This document shows positions 1-7,480 of a stretch of 7,493 nt of DNA, one piece after another. A program made the position numbers and the translations under genes. Below the pieces are notes generated by a model, which was not told the DNA's origin, made no database searches, and saw nothing but the letters and a program-made list of their open reading frames with translations. Origin of the DNA: Hyphomicrobiales bacterium (lineage in GTDB: Bacteria; Pseudomonadota; Alphaproteobacteria; Rhizobiales; Beijerinckiaceae). The DNA lies in contig JAQGKN010000522.1 in assembly GCA_028290085.1 (NCBI GenBank), positions 1-7,493 on the forward strand. Reading direction: 5' to 3'. Position 1 is the first letter of the stretch. Every line of letters starts with the position of its first letter.

Positions 1-541
1 CGGCATCCGACAGCGGCAGGGCCAGCTGCGAATAGAAGCGGCCATGATGCTCCGGCAGAACGACTTCCGTCAGCCAGCGATTGTAGGCCCAGCAAAGCTC
101 GACCTCCATTTCCTTCTGCGGATGCAAGCCGACATTGAGCATGCCGGTGGGGAACAGGCAGGAATAATCCACGCCCATCGCATCCATCCAGCGTTCGCCG
201 AGTTGCGCATCGCGCAGCTTGCCGGGCTCGGTCTTTTCAGTCGCGCGCAGCGGGTAGCGCGTCACGCGTCCGCCCATGTCCTGATAGCCGATCTGGCCGG
301 GGACAATGCTGCTGCGCGACTTGGCGCGTCCCGACATGGTCAGCTGTTTAAAGACGTCATTTTCCATGAAAGGGAGAATTTCGTTGAAATTCTCGTTCTC
401 GTAATGATGGGCGTCGCAATCGACGATCATCACGTCTTCATACTTGCGGTCGCGCGCCTGTTCGGCGGCGTGAGCGAGCAGTTTCGTCGTATTCAGTTCT
501 TCGACGGTGACGCGGCGTCCGCGGTCAGCAATAAGGTCCAT
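1..541 (-). CDS. Amidohydrolase-family (Amidohydro_2 / ACMSD-like) metal-dependent hydrolase or decarboxylase, partial (C-terminus beyond left edge)
   Basis: Reading the minus strand from the ATG at 541 gives 180 codons with no stop before the window edge, so only the N-terminal half is present. Residues 39-48 read IVDCDAHHYE, which is the first-strand D-x-D-x-H metal-binding motif (D41, D43, H45) of the TIM-barrel Amidohydro_2 group that includes ACMSD, resorcylate and carboxyvanillate decarboxylases and related hydrolases. Further family-like stretches are WMDAMGVDYSCLFPT (118-132) and the helix AYNRWL (152-157) followed by RFYSQLALPL (168-177). The remaining metal ligands (a His and an Asp late in the barrel) would lie outside the window. 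The start is supported by a strong Shine-Dalgarno AGGAGG at plus positions 547-552. It lies 38 bp downstream of the 104-residue gene and is probably in the same operon. Hydrolysis of a C-N bond and non-oxidative decarboxylation are both possible; the substrate is unknown. Confidence 0.8.
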   Translation of the reverse strand, partial: MDLIADRGRRVTVEELNTTKLLAHAAEQARDRKYEDVMIVDCDAHHYENENFNEILPFMENDVFKQLTMSGRAKSRSSIVPGQIGYQDMGGRVTRYPLRATEKTEPGKLRDAQLGERWMDAMGVDYSCLFPTGMLNVGLHPQKEMEVELCWAYNRWLTEVVLPEHHGRFYSQLALPLSDA

Positions 542-546
542 GGGTC

Positions 547-552
547 CCTCCT
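547..552 (-). promoter_or_regulatory. Strong ribosome binding site of the amidohydrolase gene
   Basis: The plus-strand bases cctcct read AGGAGG on the coding strand, five bases before the ATG at 541. The match to the anti-Shine-Dalgarno sequence fixes the start of the partial amidohydrolase. Confidence 0.7.
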
Positions 553-579
553 AATGTCTTCGCGTGGTGAGCTGTGAGG

Positions 580-894
580 TCAGCGACCCGTCCAGCTCTG
601 CCACATGCCGAGTTCGAACACCTGCAGATCCGCCGCCTTCAGCATGGCGCCGCACAGGACGAGCACGTCTGTTCCGGAAACCGAACCCGGCCCCGCGAGC
701 ACCGGATAGGCGTTGCCCGCTTCAACATTCGCGCCATAGCTCTTGGCCAGCGCCGTCAGCATGGCCTGCAAGGCCTGCGGCGCCAGCGCGTCGAGCTTGC
801 CGGCCATCGTGGTGGCCTCGACCTCACGGGCGAGTGCGGCGACGCGATCGGAGAGCTCCTTGTCGACCGCTGGGACGGCCTCAGGCGACGACAT
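580..894 (-). CDS. Conserved-looking small protein of unknown function (104 aa)
   Basis: I do not recognise this protein family. The product is 104 residues. An amphipathic helical N-terminal half (about residues 8-55, with many Ala, Leu, Glu and Lys) is followed by a hydrophobic segment around TDVLVLCGAMLKAADLQV and an aromatic tail ending MWQSWTGR. There is no signal peptide and no clear membrane span. The ATG at 894 is chosen over the ATG at 903 and the TTG at 924 because AAGGGG on the coding strand lies nine bases upstream of 894, whereas it directly abuts 903. The start overlaps the end of the Rieske gene by 14 bp, and the amidohydrolase follows after 38 bp. Translational coupling to the Rieske gene suggests the two proteins act together, for example as partner subunits of one enzyme (inference). 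Confidence 0.75.
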   Translation of the reverse strand: MSSPEAVPAVDKELSDRVAALAREVEATTMAGKLDALAPQALQAMLTALAKSYGANVEAGNAYPVLAGPGSVSGTDVLVLCGAMLKAADLQVFELGMWQSWTGR

Positions 895-1246
895 AGATGT
901 CATCCCCTTTTTGGATGACGTCAAAGCGCTTCAGCTTCAGCTTGCGGTCGGAAATGCATTCGCCCGACTTCATGTCGTATTCGTAGCCATGCCACGGGCA
1001 GACGAAGTTCATGTCGGTCTCGGAGAAGAAGAGGCCAACCGAGGTCTTGTCCTCGCGCAGATGCTCCTCGACGCGGGCAATGGTCAGGCCTTCGCAGGCG
1101 GGTCCGCCCTGATGCAGGCAATAATTGCTGTAAGCGAAGAACTCGCCATCGTGACGGAAAATGCCGACCTCGGTGTTCCCGAGCTTGACGATCTGGCGGG
1201 CACCTTCCGCAAATTCAGAGATGCGTCCAACGAATTGCTCGGCCAT
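881..1246 (-). CDS. Rieske [2Fe-2S] ferredoxin-like protein
   Basis: This 121-residue protein is a single Rieske domain, the kind of small soluble electron carrier that serves ring-hydroxylating oxygenases or similar enzymes. The two cluster-binding boxes are visible: C43-L-H45 within YCLHQGG, and C83-P-W-H86 within CPWHGYEYD, which supply two Cys and two His ligands. Downstream, SGECISDRKLKLKRFDV and the terminal DDIYVVA match the closing beta strands of the fold. The segment between the boxes has 37 residues, about 20 more than the usual 15-18, and contains a charged helix-like insert (about 54-70). The start at 1246 has GGGAGGA about ten bases upstream. No oxygenase large subunit or reductase is visible in the window. 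It is the first gene of the left cluster and overlaps the 104-residue gene by 14 bp. Confidence 0.9.
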   Translation of the reverse strand: MAEQFVGRISEFAEGARQIVKLGNTEVGIFRHDGEFFAYSNYCLHQGGPACEGLTIARVEEHLREDKTSVGLFFSETDMNFVCPWHGYEYDMKSGECISDRKLKLKRFDVIQKGDDIYVVA

Positions 1247-1367
1247 CGATCTCGATCCTCCCTAGATGGATGAGCCTACTCGGTCGGGGCTTTTGCCCTC
1301 TTCCGGTCTGGGAGATGCATTTCGGCACCTTCACCGGCCCGGCCGACCCGTGGCTTCGATGGAGCGG

Positions 1368-1397
1368 AGATTAGAAAGGCACCAGACTTCTGTCCAA
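1368..1397 (-). promoter_or_regulatory. Weak sigma-70-like promoter candidate for the Rieske cluster
   Basis: On the minus strand TTGGAC (plus 1392-1397) is followed by an 18-base spacer and TAATCT (plus 1368-1373). The -35 box is fair and the -10 box matches only half of TATAAT. Position and direction suit transcription of the Rieske gene about 120 bp downstream. This is a pattern match only. Confidence 0.2.
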
Positions 1398-1417
1398 AAC
1401 AATCGCGTTCGGCCAGA

Positions 1418-1434
1418 CCAAAGTTTTCCTTTGG
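1418..1434 (-). terminator. Short hairpin after the hydrolase stop, possible weak terminator
   Basis: On the minus strand CCAAAG and CTTTGG form a perfect six-pair stem around the loop GAAAA, beginning seven bases after the stop codon of the hydrolase gene. It lacks a U-rich tail, so it would be a poor intrinsic terminator. It may instead protect the messenger end, or be chance. Confidence 0.2.
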
Positions 1435-1440
1435 GCAGCG

Positions 1441-2550
1441 TCAGCCCGCAGCGACCTGCAGGGCAAGCGCGAGCAGCACAGTCTCGGTGCGCAGGTCTTC
1501 GAGCAGATTGAAATGATGCCGCTCCGGAACGACCAGCGGCGCCCTGGCCCCCCAGGCGGCGGCCATTTCGGCGGATTGCCGCTTGAACTCATCCGTTTCG
1601 AGCCCACCGAGCGCCACGCCGATTCGGGGCGATGGCGCGGGATAAGAGATGGGTGAAAGGCGGCGGATCGTGGCCTCGCTGTCGAGCCCGATCATCGGCC
1701 CCATTGGCAGATGGGCCAGCGGCGCCAGATCGAATATGCCCGAAAGCAACAGCGCGGAACGTACGGGCGGTCCCTGCGGGTCCACAGCCGCCAGCGCCGC
1801 CAAGTGCGCACCAGCGCTATGACCAGCGAGATGGATGCGCGCAGGATCAAAGCCGAGCGCATCCGCTTGCCCCACCAGAAAGGTCAGCGCACGCCTGATC
1901 TGGAGGATGATCTCGGTCAGGGGCGTTTCCGGCGCTAGCCCATAATCCAGATTGGCGAAAGCAAAACCGTGCCGCAGCATGCCCTCGGCGAATTGCCCGT
2001 GCTGATCTTTCGTGCAGGCCTGCCAGTACCCCCATGCAGGAACACCCAGAGCGGCGCCCGCGGATCGGTGGCCGGCACGAAATCCAGGCGCTCGTCTTGC
2101 GACGGTCCATAAGCGAGATCGACCCCGCTTTGCCCCGCACGCGCCAGAGCGCCGTCATGGTTCCAGCGCCGGAACACAGCCTGCATATCGGCCTGCTGGC
2201 GTGGGCTGTAGGCGCGCGCGATCTCCCCCGCGCTCATGCCCCGCCAGACCGGCAATGCAGGAATAGGCGGGCGCACGTGGGCTTCCGCATGCAGGGTGAG
2301 GCCCTCACCGCCACGCTCGTAGCGCAGTGGACGCCGCAAACCGCCGCAGACCTCGCGCCACGCATTGTCGATGACGCGCCGCGACAGGTGAAAGCCCTGC
2401 GGCTCAGGCGCAGTCAATGTGATGCCCACGATCTCGCCTGGCGCGGCACCCGCGCGCGCCAATGCACCCATCAGCGCGGAGAGAGCCTCGCGCATCGCCT
2501 CTGCCGGATCGGCCAGCGACGAATGCCCTTCGGCAAAAACAATGCGCGGT

Positions 2551-2564
<14 letters not shown>
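1441..2564 (-). pseudogene. RidA-like domain fused to kynurenine-formamidase-type alpha/beta hydrolase, frameshifted by one base
   Basis: From the ATG at 2564 (GAGGTG Shine-Dalgarno eight bases upstream) to the TGA at 1441, restoring one base gives 374 residues. Residues 1 to about 98 resemble the RidA/YjgF imine-deaminase fold, with a DPAEAMREAL helix, LARAGAAPGEIV and the W-R-E-V-x-G-G stretch. Residues from about 105 on are an alpha/beta hydrolase of the arylformamidase type: oxyanion box HGG(YW) at 177-181, nucleophile elbow GHSAG at 248-252 (Ser250), likely acid in GGLETDEF (E323) and likely catalytic His351 in RHHFNLLEDL. The frame breaks after HGG: a run of five C on the plus strand (2029-2033) needs a sixth to give the family-typical HGGYW. 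Without it the second half survives only as a frame beginning at 1980. It overlaps livF by 14 bp, so it belongs to the importer operon. Likely role: hydrolysis of an amide, formamide or ester, plus imine or enamine handling. Sequencing error or a recent mutation are both possible. Confidence 0.72.
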
Positions 2565-3250
<686 letters not shown>

Positions 3251-3251
<1 letters not shown>

Positions 3252-3997
3252 CACGCCTCCTCCGTGCCGAGATAGGCAATGCGCACCAGCGGATCGGCTC
3301 GAACTTCGGCCGCCGAACCCGACGCGATGATCCGCCCATAGACGAGGACGGAAATACGGTCCGCAAGTGCGAACACCGCGTTCATGTCATGTTCGACGAG
3401 CAGCATGGCGATCTCGCCGCGCAACGAACGCAGGACGTCGATCATCTGCGTGCTCTCCTGCGGCCCGAGCCCGGCCATCGGCTCATCGAGGAGCAGCACG
3501 CGCGGATGCGTGGCCAGCGCCACTGCCAATTCGAGAAGCTTGCGCTCGCCATGCGCGAGATCGGCAACACGCTGGTCGCCCCGCCCATCGAGGCCCGCGC
3601 GAACCAGAAAGCCCTCTGCTTCCCGTACCAGGCCTTCATCGCGGCTCGCGTTCGAAAAGAAGCGTCCGCCCCGGCGCGCGAGGAGAGCTGCCAGAACATT
3701 CTCGCGGGCGCTATATTCGCCGAGCACTTCCGGGACCTGAAAGGTGCGCGCGAGCCCGAGCCGCACACGCCGCGCCTGCGAGAGGCGCGCGAGATCGCGA
3801 CCACAGAGCGAGATGGTGCCGGCATCGGCGACAATCTCGCCCATGATCTGGCCAATCAGCGTGCTCTTGCCCGCGCCGTTGGGGCCGATCAGCGCATGTA
3901 TTTCGTTTTCACGCACATCGAGCGAGACATCGTCGGTGACGCGCAATCCACCAAAGCGCTTGCGCAGGCGTTCAATGGTGAGGATGGGCTGTTGCAT
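3251..3997 (-). CDS. livG: ABC transporter ATP-binding protein LivG
   Basis: This 248-residue ATPase is the LivG-type partner of LivF and drives import through LivH/LivM. Visible motifs are Walker A GPNGAGKST (38-46), the Q-loop region RTFQVPEVLG (84-93), the variant ABC signature LAHGE (147-151, replacing LSGGE, as often in LivG), Walker B VLLLDEPMAGLGP (167-179), and the switch His203 in LLVEHDM. The C-terminal tail ending YLGTEEA is typical of the family. The ATG at 3997 shares one base with the livM stop codon (TGATG), and GGAAGGG lies five bases before it. Upstream in-frame sequence belongs to livM in another frame, so longer starts are rejected. The length is normal. Confidence 0.95.
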
Positions 3998-4974
3998 CAA
4001 CGCCCTTCCCGCTTGCCAAGCCGCGCAAGACCGCCGCGAAACGTCAAAGCGAGCAGCACAAGCGATGGCCCAAGAATGATCTGCCAATGCTCCGTCCAGG
4101 ACGCGAGCAGGCTTTCCAGCCCGATGAGAGCGACAGCGCCGATGACCGGGCCAAAAACAGTGCCCGCGCCACCCAGCACGACCATGATGAGCAACTCGCC
4201 CGATTGCGTCCAATGCATCATGTCCGGGCTCACGAAGCGCCCGAGATTGGCCATCAACGCGCCCGCAAGCCCTGTCCCCATGCCGGAGATGACGAACGCC
4301 AGCCAACGAAGGCGCACAGTTTGGACGCCAATGGCTTGCATGCGCCGCTCGCTCTGGCGGATGCCGCCAAGCAGCAGGCCGAAGCGCGAATGCAGCAGGC
4401 GCGCGCTGATCGCAAGCCACACCAGCAGCACGCTGAGGCAGGTGTAGTAGAAGGTCGCGTCGTCGCGCATATTCAGCCCGGCGAACGCGTTGCGGCGGCG
4501 CATGGAGAGCCCATCGTCACCGCCATAGGCCTTGAGCGCGACGAAGAGAAAGAACAGCATCTGCGCGAAGGCGAGCGTGATCATGATGAACTGCACACCG
4601 CTGGTGCGTAGCGCCAGAGCCCCGATGATCGCAGCAACGATGCCGCTCGCCAGCAGCGACGCGAGCAGCGTGACCACAAGCTGTTCGCTGCCGGGAATGA
4701 AGCCCAGAAAAGGCGCGCCCGCAACGGCATGTGTCGTGAGAATGCCGACGCTGTAGGCGCCGATTCCATAGAAAGCCGCATGGCCGAAGCTGACAAGTCC
4801 GCCCATGCCCAGCGCGATGTTCAGCCCGCTCGCGGCGAGGCCGAGAATGAGCATGCGCGTGGCCAGCGTCGTCAGGGCAGGCTGGCCCAGCGCCTGCGCG
4901 GCAAAGGGCAAGACTGCCAGCAGGCAAAGAGCGGCAAGGGGCAGAAGCGATCGGAAGGTGCGGCGCTCATGCAT
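3997..4974 (-). CDS. livM: Branched-chain amino acid type ABC transporter permease LivM
   Basis: This 325-residue inner-membrane permease contains many hydrophobic spans. It begins with a first span around residues 10-30, then the family hallmark GLNIALGMGGLVSFGHAAFYGIGAY (described by its central GGLVSFGHAAF). The cytoplasmic coupling segment IRQSERRMQAIGV is the ATPase contact region. VVLGGAGTVFGPVIGA near the C-terminus is the LivM counterpart of a motif shared with LivH. It forms the translocation path as a heterodimer with LivH. The ATG at 4974 overlaps the end of livH by eight bases, and the stop shares one base with the livG start. The length is in the usual range and no key segment appears missing. 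Confidence 0.95.
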   Translation of the reverse strand: MHERRTFRSLLPLAALCLLAVLPFAAQALGQPALTTLATRMLILGLAASGLNIALGMGGLVSFGHAAFYGIGAYSVGILTTHAVAGAPFLGFIPGSEQLVVTLLASLLASGIVAAIIGALALRTSGVQFIMITLAFAQMLFFLFVALKAYGGDDGLSMRRRNAFAGLNMRDDATFYYTCLSVLLVWLAISARLLHSRFGLLLGGIRQSERRMQAIGVQTVRLRWLAFVISGMGTGLAGALMANLGRFVSPDMMHWTQSGELLIMVVLGGAGTVFGPVIGAVALIGLESLLASWTEHWQIILGPSLVLLALTFRGGLARLGKREGR

Positions 4975-5878
4975 GGGAGGGGAACAATCCCTTGGGCCAG
5001 ATGAGCAGCACGAGCGCCATCAGCAGATAGACGCCCATGGCGGAAATGCCCGCTGCCAGCGCATCGGCTTCCGAGCCGTTCATCATTCCACGCAGGATCG
5101 CAGGCAGGAAGGCGCGCAGCGACGTATCGACGACGCCGACGAGCAGCGCGCCGGTGAACGCGCCGGCGACCGAGCCGAGGCCGCCGATCACCACGACGAC
5201 GAAGGTGAGAATGAGAATCTGCTCGCCCATACCGACCTGCACGGAAAGCAGCGGCCCTGCCATGAGCCCCGCCAGACCGGCAAGCAGCGCGCCGAGGCCG
5301 AAGACGAATGTCATGAGCACGCGAATATCGATGCCCAACGCCTGCACCATATCGCGGTGCGTGGCCCCTGCCCGAACCAGCATGCCGATGCGCGTGCGCT
5401 GGATAAACCAGAACAGGGCGCCTGCCGTACCAAGTCCGACACCGATGATGCATAGGCGGTAGACGGGATAGGAGAACAACCCGAGATCGACAGCCCCCGA
5501 GAGCGCGGGCGGAATCTGCACGAACATCGGCTGGCGCCCGAAGATCAGCACCATGAGCTGGTTGAAGAACAGGATGAGCCCGAAGGTCGCCAGCACCTGA
5601 TCGAGATGATCGCGCGCATAGAGCCGCCGCACGACCACGAGTTCGACGATCACACCCGCGATCGCCGCCGCGGCCAGCCCCGCAGGCACAGCCAGCAGGA
5701 ACGAGCCCGTGCGCTGGGCGACGAAAGCGGCGGCATAAGCGCCGACCATATAGAGCGAGCCATGTGCGAGATTGATGACGCCCATGACCCCAAAGATCAG
5801 CGTCAGCCCGGCCGCGAGCAGGAACAGCATGACACCGAACTGAACCCCGTTCAGTAACTGTTCAAGCACCAGTGCCAT
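4967..5878 (-). CDS. livH: Branched-chain amino acid type ABC transporter permease LivH
   Basis: This 303-residue inner-membrane permease shows the LivH hallmark GLTLIFGVMGVINLAHGSLY near residues 25-44, the cytoplasmic coupling segment RAGATHRDMVQALGID, and VVVIGGLGSVAGAFTGAL toward the C-terminus, with about eight or nine hydrophobic spans. It pairs with LivM to form the channel. I chose the ATG at 5878: GGAGGGG lies nine bases upstream, while the alternative in-frame TTG at 5896 would overlap that ribosome site. The gene follows the repeat-rich spacer after the binding-protein gene and overlaps livM by eight bases. The length is normal. Confidence 0.94.
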   Translation of the reverse strand: MALVLEQLLNGVQFGVMLFLLAAGLTLIFGVMGVINLAHGSLYMVGAYAAAFVAQRTGSFLLAVPAGLAAAAIAGVIVELVVVRRLYARDHLDQVLATFGLILFFNQLMVLIFGRQPMFVQIPPALSGAVDLGLFSYPVYRLCIIGVGLGTAGALFWFIQRTRIGMLVRAGATHRDMVQALGIDIRVLMTFVFGLGALLAGLAGLMAGPLLSVQVGMGEQILILTFVVVVIGGLGSVAGAFTGALLVGVVDTSLRAFLPAILRGMMNGSEADALAAGISAMGVYLLMALVLLIWPKGLFPSHA

Positions 5879-5950
5879 TACGGGATGCCCCTCCAAAGCA
5901 GACGGCTCACGCCGTCATCCACCATGATATGCGAGAGAAACGCGGCCCCG

Positions 5951-5996
5951 CTTTTCCCATTGGGGAGAAGCTGTCGGCGGAGCCGACTGATGAGGG
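5951..5996 (+). repeat. REP-like palindromic unit, left copy
   Basis: The unit contains two hairpins: cttttcccattggggagaag, and gtcggcggagccgac with a gtcggc/gccgac stem, followed by tgatgaggg. The same architecture occurs in inverted orientation at 6027-6072. The general design (GGAGAAGG, short variable stem, GGATGAGG) is common in intergenic repeats of Hyphomicrobiales. Confidence 0.6.
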
Positions 5997-6026
5997 TTTA
6001 CGGTCCCCATTCTACGAGGCGGCAAC

Positions 6027-6072
6027 GCCTCATCCGCCTGCACTGCAGGCACCTTCTCCCTCTGTGAGAAGG
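6027..6072 (-). repeat. REP-like palindromic unit, right copy (inverted)
   Basis: On the minus strand it reads a CTTCTC...GAGAAG hairpin, then GCCTGCAGTGCAGGC as a second near-perfect stem, then GGATGAGG. It mirrors the unit at 5951-5996, about 30 bp away. The core hairpin positions agree, while the small central stem differs in sequence but is kept paired. Confidence 0.6.
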
Positions 6073-6100
6073 ACCGCGCCTCATTCGAGAAGGCAAAGGC

Positions 6101-6182
6101 CGTCATTGCGAAAAGCGAAGCGACGAAGCAATCCAGGAGCCGCAAGACCGCACCGGATTGCTTCTCTACGCTCGCAATGACG
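6101..6182. repeat. Long imperfect palindrome with cgtcattgcg arms
   Basis: The left arm at 6101-6134 and the right arm at 6155-6182 are inverted copies. Both outer ends are cgtcattgcg and both inner ends read gaagcaatcc in the arm direction; the left arm has about six extra bases. The arms surround a spacer of about 20 bp. This pattern is a widespread dispersed palindrome in alphaproteobacterial genomes. It would fold into a long hairpin in RNA of either strand and lies just after the binding-protein stop codon. Confidence 0.75.
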
Positions 6183-6191
6183 CTCAACACG

Positions 6192-7361
6192 TCAGAGCTT
6201 GCAATCCTTGGCGTAGAAATCGCCCACGTCGGACGAGATCTTGCCTTTGGTGCGGATCACTGGCAGCCCTGCCTCGTCCTTTTCGACGCGCAGCGAATAC
6301 CAATCCTGGATCGGATGCTGGTTCCGGCCGAATTTGCGGTTTCCGCGCACGGAGGCGAAATCAGCTTTCAGCATGGCGGCACGGAATGCCTTCTCATCGT
6401 CCACCTTTCCGCCCGTGCCCTTGAGCGCAGCGCCGATCGCGAGCGCCGTATCGTAGCCCTGACTCGCGTAATAGGTGATCGGACGATTGTACTTGGCCTT
6501 CCACGCGGCGACGAACGCCTTGTTGGCGGCATTGTCGAAATCGCTATTCCACTGCGCCGAAACATTCAACCCGAGTGCCGGTGCGCCCACGGCCTGCAGG
6601 GTCACGGCATCCATGGACGGCGAGGGCACGACCATCGGCACGGTCTCGACGAGGCCGGCCTGCTGGTACTGGCGCAGGAAGGCGATACCCGCTCCGCCCG
6701 GATGGAACTGGAACACGACATCGGGCTTGGCCGCGCGGATCTGCGCCATTTCAGGCGCGAAATCGGTCTGGTCGAGGCGCGTAAAGACCTCACCCACGAT
6801 CTCGCCCTTGAAGGTACGCTTGAAACCCTCGAGCGCGTCCTTGCCGGCCTGATAATTCGGGGCGATGATGAAGGCCTTCTTGAAGCCGAGATTATTGGCG
6901 TTCTGCCCGGCGCTCTCGTGCAGCGAGTCATTCTGCCACGACACGACGTAATAATTGGCGTTGCATTCCTTGCCAGCCAGCGTCGAGGGCCCGGCGTTGG
7001 GGCTCACATAGATGCCGTCGCTATCGAGCACGTCAGGCACCACGGCCAGCGCGACATTCGAGAAGACGATGCCGGTCAGCAGCTTGATTTTCTCGGTCTT
7101 CATGAATTTGTCGGCGATTTGCTTGCCTTGTCCGGGCTTCAGCGCATCGTCTTCGACGAGAACCTGCACCGGCGTGCCGCCGAGCTTGCCGCCCTGCATT
7201 TCAATCGCGAGATTGAAGGCGTCGCGAATGTCCTGGCCGAGATAGCCACCCGGCCCCGACAGGGTCGTGATCATGCCGATCTTCAGCGGCTCCTGCGCCG
7301 ATACGCCCGTGGCGACGAACATGGCCGCCGCCGCGACAAAAGCTTTCCGCAAAACGCTCAT
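6192..7361 (-). CDS. Periplasmic substrate-binding protein of HAAT/Liv-type ABC transporter, aromatic-acid-like subgroup
   Basis: This 389-residue protein (Peripla_BP_6 fold) captures the substrate in the periplasm and delivers it to LivHM. A signal peptide spans residues 1-22, with basic R5/K6, an Ala/Val-rich core and cleavage after VSA before QEPL. The mature start LKIGMITTLSGPGGYLG is typical of the family. The stretch VSPNAGPSTLAGKECN (119-134), followed by SWQND (141-145), resembles binding proteins for benzoate-type aromatic acids more than LivK for leucine; this points to aromatic cargo but is inference. Two cysteines (C133, C387) could form a disulfide. The ATG at 7361 is chosen because AGGGG lies upstream at good distance and because a signal peptide starts there; the longer in-frame TTG at 7445 would place 28 non-signal residues in front. 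It is the first gene of the importer set. Confidence 0.93.
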   Translation of the reverse strand: MSVLRKAFVAAAAMFVATGVSAQEPLKIGMITTLSGPGGYLGQDIRDAFNLAIEMQGGKLGGTPVQVLVEDDALKPGQGKQIADKFMKTEKIKLLTGIVFSNVALAVVPDVLDSDGIYVSPNAGPSTLAGKECNANYYVVSWQNDSLHESAGQNANNLGFKKAFIIAPNYQAGKDALEGFKRTFKGEIVGEVFTRLDQTDFAPEMAQIRAAKPDVVFQFHPGGAGIAFLRQYQQAGLVETVPMVVPSPSMDAVTLQAVGAPALGLNVSAQWNSDFDNAANKAFVAAWKAKYNRPITYYASQGYDTALAIGAALKGTGGKVDDEKAFRAAMLKADFASVRGNRKFGRNQHPIQDWYSLRVEKDEAGLPVIRTKGKISSDVGDFYAKDCKL

Positions 7362-7393
7362 TTCGTCCCCTCGTACACCGGTCCCTGCCGATC

Positions 7394-7423
7394 TTTGTAG
7401 AGGGCGACTGGCGCCGGTGGCAG
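7394..7423 (-). promoter_or_regulatory. Weak sigma-70-like promoter candidate for the importer operon
   Basis: On the minus strand CTGCCA (plus 7418-7423) and TACAAA (plus 7394-7399) are separated by 18 bases. Four of six bases match consensus in each box. It sits between the hairpin at 7447-7480 and the binding-protein start. This is a pattern match only. Confidence 0.25.
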
Positions 7424-7446
7424 GTCTCGGCAAAGCCCACGCCAAT

Positions 7447-7480
7447 GACAGCCCCGGCGGATAACGCCGCCGGAGCTGTC
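7447..7480 (-). terminator. Strong GC-rich hairpin upstream of the importer operon
   Basis: The arms gacagc-c-ccggcgg and ccgccgg-a-gctgtc enclose the six-base loop ataacg. In a minus-strand transcript the one irregular position becomes a U-G wobble, giving 14 continuous pairs; in a plus-strand transcript it is a C-A mismatch. No U tract follows on either side. It may end transcription from a gene beyond the right edge, or be a leader structure or REP-like palindrome. Confidence 0.4.

Larger units (their letters stand above)
1247..1440. other. Intergenic region between the hydrolase and Rieske genes
   Basis: These 194 bp separate the importer-hydrolase operon from the Rieske cluster; both are read leftward. 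I see no convincing gene here. On the minus strand it contains a short hairpin close to the hydrolase stop codon and a weak sigma-70-like promoter candidate, both listed separately. The gap leaves open whether the Rieske cluster has its own transcript or is reached by readthrough. Confidence 0.6.
5879..6191. other. 313-bp repeat-rich spacer between binding protein and permease genes
   Basis: No gene is supported here. A small open frame on the minus strand (5915-6190) is composed almost wholly of repeat sequence. The spacer holds two REP-like units in inverted orientation (5951-5996 and 6027-6072) and a separate long palindrome (6101-6182) ending nine bases from the binding-protein stop codon. 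The ribosome site of livH lies at its left end. Such structures between a binding-protein gene and its permease genes can stabilise the upstream message and give more binding protein than permease (inference). Confidence 0.75.

Noticed and set aside
44..577. 177-codon plus-strand open frame at the left edge
   Set aside because: It is antisense to the partial amidohydrolase, which has a strong ribosome site and family motifs on the minus strand.
5915..6190. 91-codon minus-strand open frame in the spacer
   Set aside because: It is a translation of the palindromic repeats, with no ribosome site or family resemblance.
6177..7400. 407-codon plus-strand open frame opposite the binding-protein gene
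   Set aside because: It is antisense to a clear signal-peptide-bearing binding protein and lacks recognisable domains; long shadow frames are common in GC-rich DNA.
7362..7445. Longer binding-protein start at TTG 7445
   Set aside because: It would put 28 unrelated residues before a good signal peptide; the ATG at 7361 has an AGGGG ribosome site.
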